Source: Phycisphaerae bacterium (lineage in GTDB: Bacteria > Planctomycetota > Phycisphaerae > Phycisphaerales > SM1A02). Taken from it: a stretch of DNA of 14,158 nucleotides. Positions within the stretch are counted from its first letter, which is position 1. Each line of letters begins with the position of its first letter. Shown in pieces: positions 8,701 through 14,158 of the stretch. The stretch spans positions 1 through 14,158 of the forward strand of contig JABJQE010000267.1 of the NCBI GenBank assembly GCA_018663565.1, read 5' to 3'. The notes below the pieces were generated by a model, which worked only from the letters and a program-made list of their open reading frames with translations, made no database searches and had not been told where the DNA came from. Position numbers and translations under genes: made by a program.

Positions 8701-8888
8701 CGTGTAACGACATTGGAAACGGTATCAGCTGAGGCGCCGGTGTAATTTGATGTCACCGTGACCATGGGTGGGGCCACTTGTGGATACAACGCAATTGGTA
8801 TCACACTCATAGAGACCAGACCGACCAATGTGATGACCAGCGAGACCACTGTGGCGAAGATCGGGCGTTTGATAAAGAAGTCGATCAT
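5745..8888 (-). CDS. RND multidrug efflux pump, inner-membrane subunit (AcrB/MexB-like, HAE-1)
   Basis: A 1047-residue proton-driven inner-membrane pump that passes substrates to the adaptor and channel encoded just upstream. It starts MIDFFIKRPIFATVVSLVIT, typical for the family. Twelve membrane segments are expected: one at 10-29, a cluster at about 340-495, one at 536-556, and a cluster at about 871-1027. The proton-relay residues are in place: Asp407 and Asp408 in GLVVDDAIVVVENVER, Lys939 in GLAAKNSILLVEFAKE, and Arg971 in LRLRPILMT. Two large periplasmic loops hold the porter and docking domains. Length and numbering follow AcrB closely, but several aromatic residues of the AcrB deep pocket are replaced (see findings). 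Its ATG overlaps the adaptor stop as TGATG, indicating translational coupling. HAE-1 membership is secure; substrates are not predictable. Confidence 0.96.
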   Translation of the reverse strand: MIDFFIKRPIFATVVSLVITLVGLVSMSVIPIALYPQVAPPMVTVTSNYTGASADTVSNVVTRLIEEQVNGVEGMIYMSSSSTNNGTSTIQVTFEVGYDQNIGAVDVQNRMQQAEARLPSEVQRSGVTVTKQSTQMTAVISLISPDNRFNSAYLSNYADIHVTDSLARVAGVGEVTNFGLRQYAMRIWMDLDLMATYRISTEEIISAISDQNQQVAAGSVGLPPLDGTPAFNLQINTLGRLVTADQFGDIILRAEPGQVVRLKDVARVELGAATYSSDSMQSGEPAAQLAIFQLSSANALDVSAGIESTMDRLAKNFPEGMAWKMTFNFTNFIRASITDLLWTILEAVALVVFVIFVFLQSFRATLIPVIAIPVSIIGAFGGMLLFDFSINMLTLLGLVLAVGLVVDDAIVVVENVERELEDADDDTPISDIVSKSMRQVRGPIVATTLVLLAVFVPAAVMPGITGQLYNQFALTIVFSVVISSIVSLTMTPAMCTLLLRKKDGRSLIHKLFQPFNSLIDWSTKKYGSVVKGFSRVAWLAVVALAAILGGTFLLLMNTTTSFVPNEDQGYLFIAVQLPSGSSLERTRQVEHKVLEICNGIPEIEDIVEIIGYDFISSTSQTNAGFMVPILKPWDERTGEGQSAAAIEKKLQMAFAGIPDAIVLAVNPPAIQGLGTVGGFDLRLQDINNVGLDTLTDAAKKVLYAANQQPYLGSVYTTFRKDVPQLWLDIDRTKAETSKVDVGSLFTAIQAALGSYYINDFNRFGRVYQVMVQAKAEYRMEPDDIMNVRIPTTDGAMVPLGSFASYSRITGANNIPHYNIYDSIPINGGAAPGYSSGTAIKVMESICDKVLPDGVDYEWSGLTYQEIKAGNLAPLVFALALIAVFLFLAAQYESWTLPILILMAVPPGILGALAFLLARGFALDVYGQIGLVMLIGLAAKNSILLVEFAKEHREAGGGIVESAIAGATLRLRPILMTAISFGIGVLPLVLASGAGAKSNQSIGTTVFGGIFVATIVTLLLVPTLYVVVESMRHKFGFGSTAPEPGSDG

Positions 8889-10048
8889 CAGTCGTTCTTC
8901 TTCGTTTCACCGGACTTCAGTGAGGGTGGGGGTGTTCCGGGCGCTGACGGTGGCTCTGCTTCCTTAATGAGGGTTCCGTTAGTGCGGATCTTTAACATAC
9001 CCTCAACGACGATTCTGTCGCCGGATTTGATGCCAGACTTCAGTACAGCAGTTCCGTCTTGCTGGAAATTCACAACGACCTTTGTTTCAGTGACCTTCGA
9101 ATCTGATCCAACAACCCAAACGTATTGTTCTGAGGCGACCTGGACAAGTGCGTTTGACGGAATGGTGACAACGTCTTCTAGAACATTCATCGTGACGGTA
9201 GCTTCGCAGTATTGACCAGGAAGCAAGTCGTGTCCAGTGTTGTCGACATCGGTCCACATGCGGATTAGGCTGGTGTTTGGGTTTGCCGCGTTGTCCACAA
9301 ATGTGATGATGCCATCTCGCTTCCATGTTGATTGCCGTGGTATGACAACTTCGGCATGCAGTGGTGTGTCCGTCGTCCATTTCGCAAGATATTCGGGAAA
9401 CTCATTTGCCGACGGAGCGAAGTTGATTCGAATTGGATCAACCATGATGAGTGTGCACAGTGTGGAATTCGTAGTGCCTGGAATGAGGAGCGTCCCAGGG
9501 TCTATCGACGTCGCGCCAATGCGGCCTTGTATCGGTGCTCGGATTTCGGTGTAGGAAAGGTTGAGTTCAGCCTGAATAACCTGAGCTTCGGCAGCAACTA
9601 CCTCGGCCTTCGCAACAGCAAGGTTGGCTTTATATTGATCCAAGTCTTCTGCGGCAATCGCTCCCGACGCAACAAGTGGAGCGTTGCGGTCGTAGATTAC
9701 TTGGGCGAGCAGCTCTTGTGCTTCGGCTTGCTGAACCGCCGCTGTTGCCGACAAGAGGTCTGCTTCAAACGGTGCCTTTTGAAGCGTAAAGAGAAGTTCG
9801 TTTTTCTCAACGAGTGAGCCTTGGCGAACGTGGCGAGTTTCTAGCCAGCCCTCGACCCGGGCAATGATGTCAACTTCCCACACGGGTGATGCAATGGCTG
9901 GGTACGTTCTCTTGACGGGGAAGGTGCCCATCTTTGCCTTTGCGGTCGTGACCGGAATAGCGGGCGTGGCAGTTGGCTTTGCCGCCTCTTTTTCGCACCC
10001 GATTACAAAAAGACACAGCATTGAGATTTGAACACATCGATACATCAT
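8888..10048 (-). CDS. Periplasmic adaptor (membrane-fusion) lipoprotein of the RND pump
   Basis: A 386-residue AcrA/MexA-type adaptor that links the inner-membrane pump to the outer-membrane channel. I start it at 10048: this ATG overlaps the channel gene's stop as ATGA and has AAGGA 9 bases upstream. The frame is open further to 10147, but that extension overlaps the channel gene and would bury the signal peptide. From 10048 the first 18 residues form a lipoprotein signal ending FVIGC, with lipidated Cys18. The split lipoyl domain is seen as ARVEGWLETRHVRQGSLVEK (about 63-82) and as LSYTEIRAPIQGRIG (about 164-178), either side of an alanine-rich coiled-coil hairpin (about 95-162). Beta-barrel and membrane-proximal domains follow (about 205-360). 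The tail is rich in Pro, Ser and Lys. The residue after the lipid Cys is Glu, whereas AcrA, as I recall it, has Asp there. Confidence 0.93.
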   Translation of the reverse strand: MMYRCVQISMLCLFVIGCEKEAAKPTATPAIPVTTAKAKMGTFPVKRTYPAIASPVWEVDIIARVEGWLETRHVRQGSLVEKNELLFTLQKAPFEADLLSATAAVQQAEAQELLAQVIYDRNAPLVASGAIAAEDLDQYKANLAVAKAEVVAAEAQVIQAELNLSYTEIRAPIQGRIGATSIDPGTLLIPGTTNSTLCTLIMVDPIRINFAPSANEFPEYLAKWTTDTPLHAEVVIPRQSTWKRDGIITFVDNAANPNTSLIRMWTDVDNTGHDLLPGQYCEATVTMNVLEDVVTIPSNALVQVASEQYVWVVGSDSKVTETKVVVNFQQDGTAVLKSGIKSGDRIVVEGMLKIRTNGTLIKEAEPPSAPGTPPPSLKSGETKKND

Positions 10049-11496
10049 GAGGACGAGTCCTTGGTCTCGGAGGCAAGTGTGGGAAGTACGCCGGTTGTCC
10101 AACCACCACCAATTGATCGATAGAGTTCGACCATCGTCTCGGCGCACAGGCCACGTGCCTGTGCGAGTGAATCTTCAGTTTCAAGCAGGCTCTGCTGCAC
10201 GACAATTACCGCAAGGAAGCTGGTGACACCATGTTCATATTGATCGAGCAATAGGTCGTAGGCCAACTGGGCAGATTCGGCAGCCTCAGCGAGATTGTTT
10301 CGCTGTTGCGCCGCAAGGGCAAAGCCGATCAGGTTGCTCTCAACTTCACCAATCGCTTGGACCACGGTGTTCTCATATTCAAGAAGGGCTTGTCTGGTCA
10401 ATGACTCTTGTTGATTCACGACGGATCGAATGCGGTCGCCATTGAAGAAGTCCCATGTGAGTCTTGGCCCAAAATTATAGGATCGGCTCGCCCACTGGAA
10501 GAGGTCGGTCGCGCTCGATGCAGAGAACCCAAACTGCCCGGTGAGAGATAACTTTGGATAGAGGTCTGCGGTAGCTTGACCGATTCGAGCTGTTGCGGCA
10601 GCGAGAGTTCGTTCAGCTGCGCGGATATCAGGTCTGCGACGAAGTAGGTCAGCCGGAATGCCCACGGCGATTTCGGTTGGAACGGCGGGGATACCTTGGC
10701 CTGCGGGAATTGTTCGAGTGAGTGCCCCTGGGGTGGTGCCGAGCAGAATTGCGAGGTTGGCCATTTCTGCAGACATTGAAACGCCAAATTGTGGAATCAG
10801 AGCTTCGAACTGAGCAAGTACAGCATCCGCCTGCGCTACTGTCCCAGCTGTGGTAGTGCCCATCGTCAGCTGTTGATTGAGCAGTTCGACATAGCGTCGC
10901 TGTGATTCGATATTTCGGTTCGCGACACCGAGTCTCGCCTGGAGCGTTCGTAGTGACATGTATGACGAGGCTACTTCTGCCCGTAGCGAGATCATTGTAT
11001 ATCGCCAGTTCTCGACTTCTGCCTGTAAATCGCCCACAGCGGCTTCGATGCCTCGAGCGATCTGTCCGAAGAGATCGATCTCCCAGGACGCATCAACGCC
11101 AATGCCCCACGAGTTAAAGGCACCGCTTTGAGAGGAGCCAGCCGAACCAAAGTCTGTGGCCGGTACTCGGTTTCGGCTGTAGGCAGCGACCGCTTGAATG
11201 TCTGGATACAGGTCGGCTGATGCGATGCTGTACTGAGAGCGATACTGGTCAATCCGTTCAGCGGCAATTCGGAGATTGAAGTTGTTCGCGGTGGCGCGTG
11301 CGACGAGCGAGTCTAATACCGGATCATTGAAAAGCGTCCACCACTCAGCGGGATACTCTGGAGGCAACTCTTCAGCGCCATCGGTCCAGGCGAAGTCGTC
11401 TGGGAGCGGCATCTCGGGCGTTGTGTAATCTGGACCGACTTGACATCCCGCGGTAACCATGACCGCAGCGGTCGCGATCTGGAGTATTGGTCGCAT
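10045..11496 (-). CDS. Outer-membrane efflux channel lipoprotein (NodT/OprM family)
   Basis: A 483-residue TolC-superfamily channel forming the outer-membrane exit duct of the pump. The N-terminus is a lipoprotein signal ending VTAGC, with lipidated Cys18. Early NodT-type features include QVGPDYTTPEMPLPDDF and EWWTLFNDPVLDSL (51-64). Two homologous helical repeats follow, at about 60-265 and 275-470. The second opens with the diagnostic GIPADLLRRRPDIRAAE (279-295), followed by an A-R-I-G-x-A and YPKLSLTGQFG segment. Length is typical of OprM-like proteins. It is first in the efflux trio, 63 bases after pepE, and its stop overlaps the adaptor start. No Shine-Dalgarno sequence is seen before the ATG at 11496. 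Channel-first order is less common than the adaptor-pump-channel order of mexAB-oprM. Confidence 0.94.
   Translation of the reverse strand: MRPILQIATAAVMVTAGCQVGPDYTTPEMPLPDDFAWTDGAEELPPEYPAEWWTLFNDPVLDSLVARATANNFNLRIAAERIDQYRSQYSIASADLYPDIQAVAAYSRNRVPATDFGSAGSSQSGAFNSWGIGVDASWEIDLFGQIARGIEAAVGDLQAEVENWRYTMISLRAEVASSYMSLRTLQARLGVANRNIESQRRYVELLNQQLTMGTTTAGTVAQADAVLAQFEALIPQFGVSMSAEMANLAILLGTTPGALTRTIPAGQGIPAVPTEIAVGIPADLLRRRPDIRAAERTLAAATARIGQATADLYPKLSLTGQFGFSASSATDLFQWASRSYNFGPRLTWDFFNGDRIRSVVNQQESLTRQALLEYENTVVQAIGEVESNLIGFALAAQQRNNLAEAAESAQLAYDLLLDQYEHGVTSFLAVIVVQQSLLETEDSLAQARGLCAETMVELYRSIGGGWTTGVLPTLASETKDSSS
10058..10062 (-). promoter_or_regulatory. Ribosome-binding site of the adaptor gene
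   Basis: Read on the minus strand this is AAGGA, 9 bases before the ATG at 10048. It lies inside the last codons of the channel gene and supports 10048 as the adaptor start. Confidence 0.6.
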
Positions 11497-11559
11497 TGGG
11501 GCATAAGAGCAGACTTGAGTGTGATTTGCAACAGACGCAGGAGTGCGAATAGAGCGAGA

Positions 11560-12279
11560 TCAGGGAGATAATGCTGTCATCATGTTGCCGGGCGTGATAT
11601 CGATTGCTTCTTGCCCAGTGACGAAGACGCGGGCTGGTGACCCAACTAATTCGACGGTGTCGTCATGGCATCGAAGAAAGGAGCCCTCTCGCAACCCAAC
11701 CACTGGAAGGTCATTGACCTCGTGGTACTCGCAAAGTCGATCGTCGCGGGTCTCGCCGAAGTGTTCCATGTATGTCCCGTCTTGAAGCCGCACCCACGTT
11801 GAGCCGCCAAAGTAGTGCGCGTTGACCTGGAATGGAACGAGCCCGAGTGTTACAAAAGACTCCGGCCGGATGATTGGCATGTCGTTGGTGGTTTGAAGTG
11901 TTGGGCACGCGACGTTCGTGCCGGCACTGACACCCATGTAGGGCACGCCGTCATCGATGACCCGGTTTCGAATGGCAGACATGGCGCGTGTTCGGTGCAG
12001 TTCCCACACCAGCCGGAAGGTGTTTCCGCCGCCAACAGAAATGGCTTCTGCGTTCCGAATTGCATTGATCGGATCGTCAAACGTGTGGATGCCAACAAGT
12101 TCGTATCCGGCGTCCAGGCCGCGCTCATTCATGAGCGCGACGTAGGCGTCATGGTCATCAAGCGCCCAGGGGATGAAGAGAATCTGTTTGACATCACCAA
12201 AGTGACGCTGCGTCTCCTCGATGTAGAGTGTCTTGCGCTCTTCGGTTCGAATGCCGCCGCTTCCGAGTAATGCTCGCAT
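11560..12279 (-). CDS. pepE: Peptidase E, alpha-aspartyl dipeptidase (family S51)
   Basis: A 239-residue cytoplasmic serine peptidase that hydrolyses dipeptides with N-terminal aspartate. The nucleophile elbow GVSAGTN gives Ser118, TTNDMPI gives Asp133, and VNAHYFGG gives His155. These fall at a constant offset of two from the Salmonella enzyme's Ser120, Asp135 and His157. SVGGGNTFRL (81-90) is the usual substrate-side loop, and GETRDDRL follows at 175-182. Length is typical (about 230). It begins 20 bases after the permease stop and ends 63 bases before the channel start, all on the same strand, so it is probably cotranscribed with the ABC genes. No strong ribosome-binding site is seen. In the S51 family, cyanophycinase is a longer relative; this protein's length and its TTNDMP and NAH segments favour PepE. 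Confidence 0.92.
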   Translation of the reverse strand: MRALLGSGGIRTEERKTLYIEETQRHFGDVKQILFIPWALDDHDAYVALMNERGLDAGYELVGIHTFDDPINAIRNAEAISVGGGNTFRLVWELHRTRAMSAIRNRVIDDGVPYMGVSAGTNVACPTLQTTNDMPIIRPESFVTLGLVPFQVNAHYFGGSTWVRLQDGTYMEHFGETRDDRLCEYHEVNDLPVVGLREGSFLRCHDDTVELVGSPARVFVTGQEAIDITPGNMMTALSP

Positions 12280-12299
12280 GAGAGCAGCCTACGAGATAC

Positions 12300-13067
12300 T
12301 CAGAAGTCGCGACGAGCAAGGCGTCGATCGGCAAAGTGCAGCATGGTCATGGATGCCAATATGAACCCCCCGGCAATCCACCAGGGGTATTCACCATTGT
12401 GGATATCCATAAAGATCCGAACATCAATCAGTGCAAATGGACTCCATTGGTTGATGCCCTCAACGAGGTACATGGCAAAGGACACAAGTGCAAAGCCCAC
12501 AACTGTTGCCCCAGCAGTCATTTGGTTGACTGAATAGGTTGACACGATGGTGGTGAGTGAAACCAATGTCCACAGAAACAGACTCATGAACACTGAGGAG
12601 ACCAGAACTTCTCCCCAACCAATTGCTTCACCCACGCTCTGGCTAAGCCAAATGGCTGAAACTGAACTCACGAGAACCGGCGCCGTGATCATCGCGGTAA
12701 GCATGGCGTGGCGAACGAGCAGGATTCGACGTCGCGATACTGGGCGCGAGAGCAGGAACTCAGCGGTCCGTTGATCAGCTTCCCTTGCAATGATGCCACT
12801 TCCAATGAATGCAATGGCTGCAACGCCAAATAAACTGCACCCCTTGAACCATTGCTGCACCGCGAGGTATGGCCAGTAGCCCGCATGCTCCATGGATGCG
12901 AGCAGATCTTGAATGGCGCGAAATGGAACGAGCTTCGCAATGGCTGGCATATTGTCGCGAAAGCGTGGCCAGTACAGAATGGCGGCCACCATTGCGGCTT
13001 CAAGAATGATGAAGTACCCAAGGGTGATCCACCATCCTTGTCGCAGGTACTGCTTCCACAGACTCAT
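12300..13067 (-). CDS. ABC-2 family transporter permease
   Basis: A 255-residue inner-membrane protein, the membrane half of an ABC exporter with the ATPase encoded just upstream. Six hydrophobic segments are visible at about 12-33, 74-95, 118-141, 152-177, 183-203 and 227-245. The cytoplasmic loop READQRTAEFLLSRPVSRRR (95-114) is the typical ABC-2/NosY-type coupling segment before the third membrane segment. A long polar segment (34-73) after the first span probably faces the periplasm. The ATG overlaps the ATPase stop as ATGA, a sign of coupled translation and partnership. A homodimer with two ATPase subunits is the expected arrangement. The substrate cannot be read from sequence; NosFY-like, GldA-like and antibiotic exporters all share this architecture. 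Confidence 0.88.
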   Translation of the reverse strand: MSLWKQYLRQGWWITLGYFIILEAAMVAAILYWPRFRDNMPAIAKLVPFRAIQDLLASMEHAGYWPYLAVQQWFKGCSLFGVAAIAFIGSGIIAREADQRTAEFLLSRPVSRRRILLVRHAMLTAMITAPVLVSSVSAIWLSQSVGEAIGWGEVLVSSVFMSLFLWTLVSLTTIVSTYSVNQMTAGATVVGFALVSFAMYLVEGINQWSPFALIDVRIFMDIHNGEYPWWIAGGFILASMTMLHFADRRLARRDF

Positions 13068-13945
13068 GGTTGAGGGTCCAGATAGAGCGTTGCAAATACT
13101 TCATCAAGCGAACCATCACCTGTTCGGATAGATGCAATTGGAAGCATGGCGATGGATGTCAGCACGTCTTCGGGAGAGCCGTCGTGAAGAAGCGTCCAGT
13201 TTGTGCTATTTCCAGACCATTTCCAACCCGGATGTTGCGGAAGTTCGTTCGCGGTCATTGGCGTACGGAGCGTGATGTGTACAAGCCGACCCGCCTCTGC
13301 CAATAGCGTTCCAGTTGGGCCCTCTCGCAACACGCGTCCACCATGAAGAAACACTACGCGGTCGCAGAGTCGCTCGGTGCTGGCGAGATCGTGTGACGAG
13401 CACAGAACGGCGCGGCCACTGCTGGCCGCCTCCTGCAGCAGATCAATGGCGACTTTTCTTGCCGCTGGGTCGAATGCTTCCATGGGCTCGTCGAGAATAA
13501 GCATCGGCGCACCACTTGAGATGGCCTGCGCTAGCAAGACCTTTCGTTTCATGCCGTGGCTTAGAGCGCTGACTCGCCGCCGCCCTGGGACGCCAAATTC
13601 GTCCAGTAGTGCGAGGCCCTGAGAGATATTCGAGTGTGGATGGAAGCCAATAGCAAACCTCAAGAGATCTGCCGCGCGCATTCTGTGATACAAGGCCGTT
13701 TCACTTGGGGAGTATCCAATCATCCGGCGAGCGGCGAGCGAGTCGGCCCTCGCATCGATAGTGCCCACTTCAATCGTGCCACTATCCACATGAACAACCC
13801 CAACAATGCACTTGAGAAGTGTGGTCTTGCCGGCGCCATTGGGCCCAACGAGACCCACTATCTCGCCTGCGCGAACCTCGAGTGAGACGCCCTGAAGCAC
13901 AGGCGTTGGCCCATATGACTTGCGAAGATTGTGCACGGTCAACAT
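13064..13945 (-). CDS. ABC transporter ATP-binding protein (ABC-2 exporter type)
   Basis: I start this 293-residue cytoplasmic ATPase at the ATG at 13945, where MLTVHNLRKSYG matches the usual ABC N-terminus. An ATG at 13975 would add ten residues unlike the family. Walker A is GPNGAGKT (34-41), the signature is LSHGM (128-132), Walker B is LILDEP (149-154), and the H-loop histidine is His185 in SSHDL. Two points are unusual: the Q-loop reads GYSPSE, with Ser81 where Gln is normal, and the D-loop reads MEAFDP. The region after about residue 215 is the extension common in ABC-2 ATPases and ends with a SLDEVF segment. It powers the permease encoded immediately downstream, with which it overlaps by 4 bases. 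Neither candidate start has a clear Shine-Dalgarno sequence. Confidence 0.92.
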   Translation of the reverse strand: MLTVHNLRKSYGPTPVLQGVSLEVRAGEIVGLVGPNGAGKTTLLKCIVGVVHVDSGTIEVGTIDARADSLAARRMIGYSPSETALYHRMRAADLLRFAIGFHPHSNISQGLALLDEFGVPGRRRVSALSHGMKRKVLLAQAISSGAPMLILDEPMEAFDPAARKVAIDLLQEAASSGRAVLCSSHDLASTERLCDRVVFLHGGRVLREGPTGTLLAEAGRLVHITLRTPMTANELPQHPGWKWSGNSTNWTLLHDGSPEDVLTSIAMLPIASIRTGDGSLDEVFATLYLDPQP

Positions 13946-13974
13946 GATCGTGCAGCGTATCGTCTCAGGACGCA

Positions 13975-13980
13975 TACAAT
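13975..13980 (+). promoter_or_regulatory. Possible -10 element directly upstream of tag
   Basis: TACAAT (5 of 6 to TATAAT) ends 9 bases before the tag ATG, so transcription would begin about at the start codon. I see no good -35 in the 5' end of the divergent ABC gene. No Shine-Dalgarno sequence precedes the ATG. Confidence 0.25.
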
Positions 13981-13989
13981 CGGATTGCT

Positions 13990-14158
13990 ATGGGATCTCT
14001 GGCCGAATCAACCCGATGTTCTTGGTGCGGCACTGATCCGCAGTACGTGGCCTATCACGACGAAGAGTGGGGCGTGCCAGTCAGAGATGACGTAGCACTC
14101 TTTGAGAAGCTGATCCTGGATATGTTTCAATCCGGTCTATCTTGGCTCGTGGTGCTGC
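13990..14158 (+). CDS. tag: DNA-3-methyladenine glycosylase I, N-terminal fragment (3' end outside window)
   Basis: Only the first 56 residues are present. The ATG at 13990 opens a frame with CSWCGTDPQYVAYHDEEWG and later LFEKLILDMFQSGLSW, a clear match to the Tag family. Tag is a base-excision repair enzyme that removes 3-methyladenine from alkylated DNA. Cys10 and His23 match the first two zinc ligands of the E. coli enzyme (Cys4 and His17) with the same spacing of 13; the other two ligands lie beyond the window. The residue aligned with E. coli Glu38 is Asp44, a conservative change. The gene is divergent from the ABC ATPase gene with a 44-base gap, and no Shine-Dalgarno sequence is seen. 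Confidence 0.9.
   Translation, partial: MGSLAESTRCSWCGTDPQYVAYHDEEWGVPVRDDVALFEKLILDMFQSGLSWLVVL

Noticed and set aside
10049..10147. Longer adaptor start at 10147 adding 33 residues
   Set aside because: The extension lies inside the channel gene, reads as low-quality sequence (for example SINWWWLDNRR) and would place the lipoprotein signal internally. The ATG at 10048 has a ribosome-binding site and an ATGA overlap.
11815..12270. 151-codon plus-strand open frame
   Set aside because: It is antisense to pepE, which carries all its expected catalytic residues.
13946..13975. Longer ABC ATPase start at 13975 adding ten residues
   Set aside because: The added residues do not resemble the family and have no ribosome-binding site. 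MLTVHNLRKSYG at 13945 is the usual ABC start. The choice is not certain, since neither start has a Shine-Dalgarno sequence.
1..14158. CRISPR array, tRNA/rRNA genes, insertion sequence, phage or defence genes
   Set aside because: No regularly spaced direct repeats, no tRNA or rRNA-like segments, and no transposase, integrase, toxin or nuclease-effector domains were seen. Nearly all bases fall in recognised housekeeping or transport genes.

Overview
The window looks like a chromosomal housekeeping and envelope region from a Gram-negative bacterium, most likely a marine planctomycete of the Phycisphaerae type. The best lineage clue is the secreted protein at 1230-2639. It ends in a cysteine-containing linker, a two-loop dockerin-like domain and a terminal W-G-x-C-P, an arrangement I associate with Phycisphaerales exoproteins. 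The lipoprotein signals and the outer-membrane channel gene confirm a two-membrane envelope. The taxonomic call is an inference, since there is no rRNA gene or other phylogenetic marker here.

Layout: (1) 1-408, plus strand, the 3' end of a type III glutamine synthetase gene, followed by a small candidate terminator. (2) 428-3508, minus strand: xthA (exonuclease III), then a secreted seven-repeat beta-propeller protein with a dockerin-like tail, then gpmA (phosphoglycerate mutase). (3) 3568-5643, plus strand: ptrB (oligopeptidase B), divergent from xthA and preceded by a textbook Shine-Dalgarno sequence. (4) 5745-13945, minus strand: a six-gene block read in the order ABC ATPase, ABC-2 permease, pepE (aspartyl dipeptidase), outer-membrane channel lipoprotein, membrane-fusion lipoprotein, RND pump. 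(5) 13990-14158, plus strand: the 5' end of tag (3-methyladenine DNA glycosylase I), divergent from the ABC genes.

The clearest functional unit is the tripartite efflux system (11496 down to 5745). The channel and adaptor genes overlap through ATGA and the adaptor and pump genes through TGATG, so the three proteins are probably made by coupled translation and assembled into one trans-envelope pump. The ABC ATPase and permease also overlap by ATGA. PepE follows the permease by 20 nt and precedes the efflux genes by 63 nt, so all six genes could be one transcript, though this is not proven. gpmA and the partial glutamine synthetase are central metabolism; xthA and tag are base-excision repair functions, but they lie over 10 kb apart.

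Coding density is very high and no gap reaches 300 bases. I see no tRNA, rRNA, CRISPR array, insertion sequence, phage gene or defence system. I do not think the window contains a wholly new system. The points most worth a second look are the propeller-dockerin protein, the pepE-containing efflux/ABC block, the unusual substrate pocket of the RND pump, and several genes that lack a Shine-Dalgarno sequence but carry a -10-like hexamer almost touching the start codon.
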